Below are positions 1 through 5,598 of a stretch of 5,598 nucleotides of DNA, in pieces. The DNA comes from Patescibacteria group bacterium. GTDB taxonomy: Bacteria > Patescibacteriota > Gracilibacteria > BD1-5 > UBA2023. Within the stretch, counting starts at the first letter, position 1, and each line of letters begins with the position of its first letter. The notes beneath the pieces were generated by a model that worked only from the letters and a program-made list of their open reading frames with translations, did not search any database and was not told the origin of the DNA. A program made the position numbers and the translations under genes. The stretch is from assembly GCA_030836665.1 (NCBI GenBank), contig JAUPLX010000065.1, positions 1-5,598 of the forward strand, given 5' to 3'.

Positions 1-1627
1 CTTTAGTGTCGAGTTCGCGACCGTCAAGGTTCTTTAAGATCGTCATATCCTTGTTGAGCACCTTTCCAAAGTGTTTCTGGAGGTACGAATTCAGGATGTT
101 GCGGCCCTTATCGAGAATGTCTTCGCGCTGTTCGCGGTTGATATACCCCTTGATGACTTCCTTGGCACGGGTCGTTTTTACGAAAGAAAGCCACGTTACC
201 GAAGGTTTCCGGGTCTTGTCGGTGACGATTTCGACGCGGTCGCCGTTTTTCAATTCGTAGTCGAGCGTGACGACCTTTCCGTTCGCCTTGGCGAACATGA
301 GATGGTTGCCGAGATCGGAATGGATGGAATACGCGAAGTCGATCGGAGTAGATCCGCGCGGAAGGTTCACGACCGCCCCTTTCGGTGTGAAAACGAATAT
401 CCGGTCGTCGAAGAGGGTGATCTTCATTTCGTCCATCAGTTCGCCGTCGGCGGATTTTTCGAGGATTTCCTTAATCTCGCTCACCCAGTACACGTCCTTC
501 GCGATACGGGAGTTTCCCGTTTCGGAATATTCGAAGTGCGCCGCTACGCCGATTTCGGCCTGGCGGTGCATGTCCGCCGTCCGGATTTGGATTTCGGTCG
601 GCTGTTTGCGGAACTCTTGAAACATCCCGACGACCGTCGTATGGAGGCTTTGGTATCCGTTTTCTTTCGGAAGCGCGATATAGTCCTTAAAACGTTTCGG
701 AACGGGCGTCCACGCGCTGTGTATCACCCCGAGAATCTCGTAACAATGGGGAATCGAATCGGTGATGATGCGGAGTGCGAAGAGGTCATAGAGATCCCGA
801 ACGCTTTCGTATCCCTTGCGCTGCATTTTTTTATAAATGCTGTACGGTGATTTTACCCGAAATGAAATATCGAGTACCGGCACGGTGGACGGGAGCAGTT
901 TTCGAATAAGGTCTTTCGCCTTGATGACGAACGTTTCCTGTTCGACTTTCAGTTCCGCAAGCTCGCCCGTAATGCGCGCGTAATCCTCCGGATACAGGAT
1001 ACGGAAACACTCCGTCTCAAGCATTTCCTTGAAATCGAAGATACCGAGCCGGTCGGCGATGGGGGCGTAGATATTGAGCGTCTCAAGCGCGATGCGGCGA
1101 CGTTTTTCCGGATCCGGATGGTAATCGAGCGTCATCATGTTATGGAGACGGTCGGCCAATTTCACGAGAATGACGCGCATGTCCTCGCTCATGGCGATGA
1201 ACATCTTACGAAGGCTTCCGACGGTACGGTCCTCGCCCCGATACTTCAGCTTGGAGAGTTTTTCCATGCCGGCGACGATATGCGCCACCTCATGGCCGAA
1301 TTCCCGTTCGACGTCCTCGGCGGTTTTGGCAGTATCTTCCGGAACGTCATGCAGAAAACAGCTCTGGATCGTGACGATGTCCGGCTTGAGGATGGTGAGG
1401 AGTTTAGCGGATTCTGCCGGATGGGTGATATACGGATCGCCCGACTTGCGCATTTGTCCGTGGTGCGCTTCCCGAGCGTACGCATACGCGCGTCGAATTT
1501 CGTATTCGACCGTTTCCGGCGGAACGTCGACCATATACCCCTTCGCGATTTCCACGATGGACGAAACGATACGCTCGGCATTGGCGTATTGCGGGTCTTC
1601 AGAGATGAAATCGGAAGGGGTTCTCAT
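1..1627 (-). CDS. rel: Bifunctional (p)ppGpp synthetase/hydrolase (Rel/SpoT family), 3' end outside window
   Basis: Makes and degrades the alarmone (p)ppGpp from GTP/GDP and ATP in the cytoplasm, in response to uncharged tRNA on ribosomes. The 542 visible residues have the family order. The HD hydrolase domain (about 40-200) keeps R60, H69, H93-D94, E97-D98, D159 and N163 (KLADRLHNMMTL). The synthetase domain (about 250-370) carries RFKDYIALPKENGYQSLHTT, with Y325, and E345 in TEIQIRT. The TGS domain (about 405-470) starts near FVFTPKGAVVNLP, and the helical region has begun (WLSFVKTTRAKEVIKGY). RFKD at 312-315 is the form found in bifunctional Rel/SpoT; monofunctional RelA has EFDD. Both active sites therefore look intact. 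The frame has no TGA, and its roughly 25 glycines all use GGN. ATG at 1627 was chosen because it lies 3 nt after the upstream TAG and gives the usual short N-terminal lead. Family length is about 700-780 aa, so the C-terminal zinc-finger/ACT part should lie beyond the left edge. The hydrolase motif reads LHDVPEDT where LHDVVEDT is usual. Confidence 0.95.
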   Translation of the reverse strand, partial: MRTPSDFISEDPQYANAERIVSSIVEIAKGYMVDVPPETVEYEIRRAYAYAREAHHGQMRKSGDPYITHPAESAKLLTILKPDIVTIQSCFLHDVPEDTAKTAEDVEREFGHEVAHIVAGMEKLSKLKYRGEDRTVGSLRKMFIAMSEDMRVILVKLADRLHNMMTLDYHPDPEKRRRIALETLNIYAPIADRLGIFDFKEMLETECFRILYPEDYARITGELAELKVEQETFVIKAKDLIRKLLPSTVPVLDISFRVKSPYSIYKKMQRKGYESVRDLYDLFALRIITDSIPHCYEILGVIHSAWTPVPKRFKDYIALPKENGYQSLHTTVVGMFQEFRKQPTEIQIRTADMHRQAEIGVAAHFEYSETGNSRIAKDVYWVSEIKEILEKSADGELMDEMKITLFDDRIFVFTPKGAVVNLPRGSTPIDFAYSIHSDLGNHLMFAKANGKVVTLDYELKNGDRVEIVTDKTRKPSVTWLSFVKTTRAKEVIKGYINREQREDILDKGRNILNSYLQKHFGKVLNKDMTILKNLDGRELDTK

Positions 1628-1630
1628 GTT

Positions 1631-2182
1631 CTAATGAAAAGAGCTGCTTACGGCTACGAGCCATTCTTGCCAGGAGAATTGGTGATGAAACATCCTTTTT
1701 TCCGACTCGGCTACGATATGGAAATACGCCTGTCTTGGGCTCTTAAGAGTGATTATGCGAAGCGCTCTGGCAAACACGGGCAATTCGTTGAGTACCGGTT
1801 CGTAACGTTTCATCGTGGCACGATTACGTAGGACGGAAATGAATCCGTTAGCGGCGTTCCCGATAAAATGTTCGAAAGCGGAATTGAGGTTGGAGGCTTT
1901 CGAAAGCCGCAATTGGGCGATGAACTCGAACAATTCCGTCCGAACGGACTGCATGAACCGCTCATCATGGAGGCGTTCGTGCAAAGTATGCACCGTGAAT
2001 TGCGCCAAATCCGAAATACGGGGAAACGTTTCATAAAAATCCAACCTCTCCGATACGGTGGAACTTACGCCGGAGACGAGCGTCTCCGATTCGAAACGGT
2101 CATCCGGTTCTCCGTAAGGACGTTCGGACGGGCCGTGTAGATTAAAGATTCCACTCGTATCACGAACATTTTTAAACGGCAT
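1631..2182 (-). CDS. Hypothetical protein, 183 aa, between pheT and rel
   Basis: I do not recognise the family. The 183-aa product has no cysteine, no signal peptide and no membrane segment, so it is probably cytoplasmic. The first 45 residues are polar and rich in Gly/Pro/Ser/Asp and look disordered. From about residue 48 the pattern suits amphipathic helices (SDLAQFTVHTLHERLHDERF, then FEFIAQLRLSKASNLNSAFE), followed by a basic, hydrophobic C-terminal third ending in WQEWLVAVSS. It stops at TAG (1631-1633). ATG at 2182 was chosen because it starts 19 nt after the recoded end of pheT; the frame stays open further upstream, but that would overlap pheT. No Shine-Dalgarno sequence precedes it. 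The 3-nt gap to rel suggests translational coupling, so a role linked to tRNA charging or the stringent response is possible but is inferred only from position. Confidence 0.8.
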   Translation of the reverse strand: MPFKNVRDTSGIFNLHGPSERPYGEPDDRFESETLVSGVSSTVSERLDFYETFPRISDLAQFTVHTLHERLHDERFMQSVRTELFEFIAQLRLSKASNLNSAFEHFIGNAANGFISVLRNRATMKRYEPVLNELPVFARALRIITLKSPRQAYFHIVAESEKRMFHHQFSWQEWLVAVSSSFH

Positions 2183-2201
2183 GCGCGAAGGGGATGACAA
2201 T

Positions 2202-4646
2202 CTAACGCCGCAGAGCGTATCATGCTTGTTCCATCTTCGCAATCGCGGAGGTCTGGATCGCGAGGGCCTCGGCATCGGTAATGGTTTTTTCCGGGTCTTC
2301 GATGCGGAACGAGAAGGTGACCGACCGCTTCCCTTCGCCGACCTTCACGCTGTCGCGGTATACGTCGATAACGGAAACGTTCGATACGAGGGGGCTTACC
2401 GAGGCGATGGCGGCCGCGGCGTTTCCGGCACTGTCGCGTTCATCCATGACGAAGTTGAGTTCGCGCACGACCCCCGGAAATTTGGAGATTTCCCGGAATG
2501 CCGGTTCCCCGAATTCGGAAACGAGAACGAACGCGGCTTCGGGGTCGATTTCGAAATACGATACCGGCGTTTCGCCGAAACCGTATCTCTCGGCAACCTT
2601 CGGATGTACCGAACCGAACGCGGCGATGGCCTTTCCGGCTACCGATACGGTACCGGATTTTCCCGGGTGGAGGAACGGAAACTTCGATACGTCGACGCCT
2701 TGCGAGACCGAGACTCCCGCCCGGGGCGTGGCGCGGGCGAAAAACGAAAGGACAGAGTCCCGGGCGTCGATGGCGGAAGCGGCGTACGAAACCCCGGCGA
2801 GCGAACGTTTCTCGGAAAACCGGTTTTCCGCATGTTTGAAATGGACTTTCCCATATTCGAAGAACGCGAATTTTTCGGTATGCTTCGCGTTTTCGGAAGC
2901 CGCTTGGAAAAGAAGGGCCGCCGGAGAGCGGCGCATGTGGGTGTATTCCGTACTTACGGCATTGAGAATTCGGACGGCTCCGGACATGTCCGGAAATCCG
3001 ATCGAAGCGTCCTTCTCGGCATTGGAAAACGAATACGCGTACGCTTCCGAAAACCCGAGCGAAACGAAATGCGAAAGCACGAGGTTGCGGAATTCGATAC
3101 CGCGGTTACGCTCCGAAAGCGCGATGGGGCCGGAGACGGCCTTTTCGGCGATTTTGTCGTATCCGTAGACGCGACCGAGTTCCTCGACCATGTCTTCCGC
3201 GATGGAGACGTCCTTCGTCGCCCGCCAAGACGGCACCTTGACGGCAAGTTTCGTTCCGCTGATTTCGTGGACGAACCCAAGTTTGGAGAGAATGCGGGAA
3301 ATTTCCGACCCCGGAATTTCGATGCCGAGTTTGGAAGCGACGAACGGAAGTTCGAGGGAGATGGAGATATCGTTCACCCGAGCCGAATCGAGATATTCGG
3401 AGCCGCCGTCGACCGTGAAGTCGTTTCCGAAGAACCGGAGAAGGTCGAGCATCCGGGAAAGCGCGCGTGCCGTCAGGAGCGGGTCGAGCGATTTTTCATA
3501 CCGGGTCGACGCGTCGGTACGGCATCCGGTCCGAAGCGCGGTAAGGCGGACGGATTTCGGATCGAAGGTGGCGGATTCGATGAGAAGGTTCTTGGTTTCG
3601 GCGCTTACGGCACTCGAAGCCCCGCCGATGACGCCCGCGATAGCCAATACCTTCCTTTCGTCGGCGATGACGAGATCTTCGGCCGTGAGCGAATATTCCT
3701 TGCCGTCGAGCGCGAGAAGGGTTTCCCCCGTTCGGGCTAAACGGACCGATACGGTTCATTCGACCTTGTCGGCATCGAAAGCGTGCATCGGCTGTCCGAG
3801 TTCGGTCATGACGTAGTTGGTCATGTCGACCAAATCGAGTTTCGGATTCCCACCGGTACGCGAAAGGAGCGTCCGAATGGAAAACGGCGAAGGTTTGGCC
3901 GTAACGCCGCGGACGGAGAGGAGACGGTAGGAAAGCACGCGGTCGGATTCGACCTTCACGCCCAAATCCCGAGAAACGGACGGGAGGTTCGTGGCATACG
4001 GAACGAACGGAAGATCGAAGAGCGCGGAGAATTCGCGGGCGTTTCCTTCGACCGAGAAGAGATCCGGACGGTTGGTAATGAATTTGTTGTCGATTTCGAA
4101 AACGACGTCGTTCAACGTCGTGACGTGCGGTTTTCCGCCATGCCCCGGAATTTCGAGCGGAAGCTCGCCGAAAGGGGTGCCGACCCGGGATTCGAGGAAC
4201 GCTTCGGAAAATTCGTCTTCGAGACGGAAAATGCCTTCGGCACGTTCTTCCTGAAGTCCGAGTTCGTCGAGGGAACAGATCATCCCCTGGCTTTCCTGTC
4301 CGCGGATTTTGGCGCGTTTGATTTCGAATCCGCCCGGAAGGACGCTGCCTTCGGTAGCGAGGGGAACGTATTTCGCGCCCGCGACGTTGGACGCTCCGCA
4401 AACGATGCCGCGCTCGTCGGAGCCTCAAAGCGTTACGCGGACGAGATTGAGATGGTCGCTATCGGGATGTTTCTCTACGGAAACGACCCGGGCGACGACG
4501 ACCTTCGGGTCGAACGCGAAAATTTCCACGCCTTCGATTTCGGCGGTACGGATGCTGTATTCGTGCGCGAGCGGCTTGGCCCCGTGCTTCTCGAGAGTGT
4601 CGGCAACGGGAGAAAAAAGCCCCACCCAGGAAAGGGGGATTTTCAT
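2202..4646 (-). CDS. pheT: Phenylalanine--tRNA ligase beta subunit, with three in-frame UGA codons read as Gly
   Basis: Beta chain of the alpha2-beta2 enzyme that charges tRNA-Phe. It binds tRNA and edits mischarged tyrosine. Read with UGA as Gly it is 814 aa, the usual length of about 800. Domains in order: N-terminal lead MKIPLSWVGL; tRNA-binding OB fold about 40-150 (KHPDSDHLNLVRVTL, IVCGASNV, LPGGFEIKRAKIRGQESQGM); B3/4 editing domain about 200-390 (MTNYVMTELGQPMHAFDADK, IAGVIGG, RTDASTRYEKSLDP); B5 about 410-495 (VPSWRATKDVSIAEDMVEEL, GRVYGYDKI); catalytic-like core about 505-700 (FSEAYAYSFSN, RRSPAALLFQA); anticodon-binding FDX-ACB domain about 718-812 (SKFPGVVRELNFV, TDAEALAIQ). Residues 74, 297 and 809 are TGA codons. 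With the standard code the gene would fall into three fragments, yet the frame never shifts. It ends at TAG 2202-2204. It heads its unit without pheS, which must lie elsewhere. Trp is encoded by TGG. Confidence 0.96.
2220..2222 (-). other. In-frame UGA, pheT codon 809, read as glycine near the C-terminus
   Basis: The context is SAIAKMEQA-[UGA]-YALRR followed by TAG. The FDX-ACB domain of PheT commonly ends in a G-A/F-x-L-R segment, which UGA=Gly restores as GYALR. A standard reading would stop here and lose this last segment. Confidence 0.82.
3756..3758 (-). other. In-frame UGA, pheT codon 297, read as glycine
   Basis: The context is MHAFDADKVE-[UGA]-TVSVRLARTGETL. From memory the E. coli PheT counterpart is [24 protein letters not shown], with no gap on either side, so the UGA aligns exactly with a glycine. 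This is the clearest of the three sites. Confidence 0.93.
4425..4427 (-). other. In-frame UGA, pheT codon 74, read as glycine
   Basis: The plus strand reads tca, so the gene reads TGA. The context is NLVRVTL-[UGA]-GSDERGIVCGA. In PheT homologues the segment before IVCGAPN reads like V-x-V-G-G, so the UGA falls on the first glycine of the pair. The same frame continues on both sides with strong PheT similarity. Confidence 0.9.
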
Positions 4647-4677
4647 ATCGGTATGGTGAAAAACGTAATACGTCTCG

Positions 4678-4705
4678 ATTCTAAGGGAAAAACGCGATAT
4701 TTCAA
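4678..4705 (-). promoter_or_regulatory. Candidate sigma-70-type promoter for pheT-hyp-rel
   Basis: Read on the minus strand, TTGAAA (4705-4700) and TAGAAT (4683-4678) match the -35 and -10 consensus at 5 of 6 positions each, with a 16-bp spacer. Transcription would start near 4671, leaving a leader of about 25 nt before the pheT ATG. That leader is too short for a T-box or an attenuator. Called by eye only. Confidence 0.55.
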
Positions 4706-4729
4706 CGCGGGGAATAAAAAATATTTCAA
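4697..4729 (+). repeat. Two 9-bp direct repeats (atatttcaa) in the divergent promoter region
   Basis: The word atatttcaa occurs at 4697-4705 and again at 4721-4729, 24 bp apart start to start. The first copy contains the -35 element of the candidate pheT promoter and the second overlaps the -35 of the rightward promoter. This may be a regulator site or simply shared A+T-rich promoter sequence. Confidence 0.4.
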
Positions 4730-4752
4730 AAAGCGGTGATGCGGCCTATAAT
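4725..4752 (+). promoter_or_regulatory. Candidate sigma-70-type promoter for the pilin-like gene
   Basis: A perfect TATAAT lies at 4747-4752. A weak -35, TTCAAA at 4725-4730 (4 of 6), lies 16 bp upstream. Transcription would begin near 4759, about 35 nt before the ATG at 4794. The -10 box is the strong part of this call. Confidence 0.5.
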
Positions 4753-4793
4753 CGCTCCGCTTACGGCAAAATACCGATAACCGATTCCCCCGG

Positions 4794-5159
4794 ATGAAAA
4801 ACAGAGCAATCCGCGCGACGTTCGCTTCAGTAGCCCTCCTTTCGCAAATCCGATCCGCCTTCGCGGAAGACGATTCCGGGTTCATCGGCGGGAACGGAAT
4901 CACTAAAAACAAGATCCGCAACGGCGATTTCACCTTCGACGACATCCCGACGGTCATTATGAACGCCACCAACTTTTTCCTCGGTTTCGCGGCGACCGTT
5001 TCGGTCGTGATGATCATCTACGGCGCCTTCAGACTCTCTCTCGGATCGGTCGAGAGCGACAAGGATACCGCGAAGAAGATCATCGTCGCGGCACTTATCG
5101 GATTCGTGCTCGCGGTATCCTCGTGGGCCATCATCAAGATCGTCATGACGAACGTCTAA
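4794..5159 (+). CDS. Pilin-like membrane protein (type IV secretion pilin / TrbC-VirB2-like), 121 aa
   Basis: A small exported protein with the layout of the T4SS pilin-like families common in Patescibacteria. A signal peptide covers residues 1-24 (basic MKNR start, hydrophobic FASVALL, likely cleavage after AFA before EDD). A short polar segment (25-50) follows, then a first membrane helix at about 53-80 (FFLGFAATVSVVMIIYGAFR), a charged loop (SVESDKDTAKK) and a second helix at about 95-118 (IIVAALIGFVLAVSSWAIIK). The IIYGAFRL...AKKII...SWAI pattern is characteristic of this group. Such proteins are thought to build envelope-spanning or surface filaments, but no VirB4, VirD4 or other T4SS gene is visible, so the function is inferred. 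The frame has no TGA and stops at TAA. A perfect TATAAT lies 41 bp upstream; no Shine-Dalgarno sequence is seen. A related membrane protein gene follows after 49 bp. Confidence 0.8.
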   Translation: MKNRAIRATFASVALLSQIRSAFAEDDSGFIGGNGITKNKIRNGDFTFDDIPTVIMNATNFFLGFAATVSVVMIIYGAFRLSLGSVESDKDTAKKIIVAALIGFVLAVSSWAIIKIVMTNV

Positions 5160-5208
5160 TTCCTTTCCGAAATCCCCGGAAAACCCCTCCCCATAATCAA
5201 AATCGCAA

Positions 5209-5598
5209 ATGTTCGAATGGAACGTGACGGTACGCAAAGAACGGACGGCCGGATGGTACGCCATCGCGGGCATCTGCGTAGCTTCCCTGGTCGTATGGGG
5301 ATTCGTCGAAGGCATCTACGCCCTCTCGGTCGTGGCGGTGATTTTCGCCGGAGTGTTCCTCCTCATCGAAAATAACGCCCCCGATTCGGTCATGGTGAAC
5401 GTCAATGAAAACGGCATCGGCGTCGGAAGCGAATTCTACGACTACGGAATGGTGGAAAATTTCGCGATCATCTTCGACTCCGGCGCTCCGGTACTCCTCC
5501 GGCTCAGGCTTACGAAAAAGGGTATAAAAACGGTGGACGTCGACATTCCCGATGGCTCCGAGGTATCGAACCTCCGGTCGTATCTCGCGGAACATGCC
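5209..5598 (+). CDS. Two-helix membrane protein with PH-like C-terminal part (DUF5673-like), cut by window edge
   Basis: 130 residues are visible, and the stop lies beyond the right edge. A short charged start with MFEWNV and ERTAGWYAIAG is followed by two closely spaced membrane helices (about 17-34 and 37-54; WYAIAGICVASLVVWGF, then YALSVVAVIFAGVFLLI). A cytoplasmic beta-rich domain follows (NENGIGVGSEFYDYGMVENF, VLLRLRLTKK, VDVDIPDGSEVSNLRSYLAE). This matches my memory of a Patescibacteria family of 130-140 aa, in which a Trp-containing N-terminus and a helical hairpin precede a PH-like domain; the DUF5673 name is recalled, not checked. On that comparison only a few residues are missing. 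Its function is unknown. ATG at 5209 is the first start that leaves the N-terminus intact. No Shine-Dalgarno sequence is seen. It is probably co-transcribed with the pilin-like gene. Confidence 0.75.
   Translation, partial: MFEWNVTVRKERTAGWYAIAGICVASLVVWGFVEGIYALSVVAVIFAGVFLLIENNAPDSVMVNVNENGIGVGSEFYDYGMVENFAIIFDSGAPVLLRLRLTKKGIKTVDVDIPDGSEVSNLRSYLAEHA

Larger units (their letters stand above)
4647..4793. other. Divergent intergenic region
   Basis: This 147-bp spacer separates the pheT unit from the rightward genes. It contains the two candidate promoters, an A-rich stretch (4714-4724), a tandem pair accgata/accgatt (4773-4786) in the leader of the pilin-like gene, and the word ataccgata (4771-4779), whose reverse complement spans 4646-4654 directly at the pheT start. 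No tRNA, riboswitch or terminator was recognised. Confidence 0.7.

Noticed and set aside
71..850. Open frame of 259 codons on the plus strand, and a similar one at 1118-1831
   Set aside because: Both are antisense to rel, whose minus-strand product is recognisable over its whole visible length.
2181..3740. Open frame of 519 codons on the plus strand
   Set aside because: It lies wholly antisense to pheT, is very rich in Arg/Gly/Asp/Phe, and resembles no family. It reflects codon bias of the true gene.
3756..3758. UGA as tryptophan (as in Mycoplasma) or selenocysteine
   Set aside because: Homologues have Gly at this position, not Trp or Cys. The gene uses TGG for Trp, and I see no convincing SECIS-like hairpin after the codon.
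3496..4428. Arg-rich open frame of 310 codons on the minus strand
   Set aside because: It is out of frame within pheT, about one third Arg/Ser/Pro with no family features; the neighbouring frame gives clear PheT.
2202..4646. pheT as a pseudogene or as three separate fragments
   Set aside because: All three interruptions are TGA, all fall at glycine positions, the frame never shifts, and the motifs are otherwise intact. Decay would give mixed stops and frameshifts.
4647..4671. T-box or attenuator controlling pheT
   Set aside because: The predicted leader is only about 25 nt, too short for a specifier loop and a terminator/antiterminator pair.
3783..4739. Open frame of 318 codons on the plus strand
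   Set aside because: It is antisense to the 5' half of pheT and runs through the divergent promoter region; its composition is that of a shadow frame.
5164..5182. Small inverted repeat tttccg/cggaaa as a terminator between the two right-hand genes
   Set aside because: The stem is only 6 bp with a 7-nt loop and no T tract follows; such words are frequent in this GC/TTCG-rich sequence.

Overview
The window looks like chromosomal DNA from a Patescibacteria (CPR) bacterium that reads UGA as glycine, as in the Gracilibacteria/Absconditabacteria lineage (NCBI translation table 25). The main evidence is pheT on the minus strand. Its frame is broken by TGA at 4425-4427 and 3756-3758, and a third TGA at 2220-2222 precedes a TAG six codons later. 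All three fall where PheT proteins normally carry glycine. TGG is used for tryptophan in the same gene, and every stop visible under this reading is TAA or TAG. Two small membrane proteins on the right resemble families typical of Patescibacteria, which fits the assignment. The base composition, roughly 50-58% GC in lines counted by eye, is high for a recoded member of this group.

Layout. From 4646 leftward runs a compact minus-strand unit: pheT (phenylalanyl-tRNA synthetase beta chain, 814 aa when UGA is read as Gly), a 19-nt gap, an unrecognised 183-aa protein, a 3-nt gap, and then rel (bifunctional (p)ppGpp synthetase/hydrolase), which runs off the left edge after 542 residues. No pheS lies directly upstream of pheT. 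The 147-bp region 4647-4793 separates this unit from rightward genes and holds good candidate promoters for both directions, with short repeats overlapping their -35 regions. Rightward lie a signal-peptide-bearing, two-helix protein like type IV secretion pilins (4794-5159) and a two-helix membrane protein with a PH-like C-terminal part (from 5209, cut by the right edge).

How the genes fit together. The left unit pairs charging of tRNA-Phe with the alarmone enzyme that responds to uncharged tRNA, so it is a translation/starvation module. The right unit is cell-envelope related. No RNA gene, CRISPR array, insertion sequence or convincing terminator was seen. None of the five starts has a clear Shine-Dalgarno sequence.
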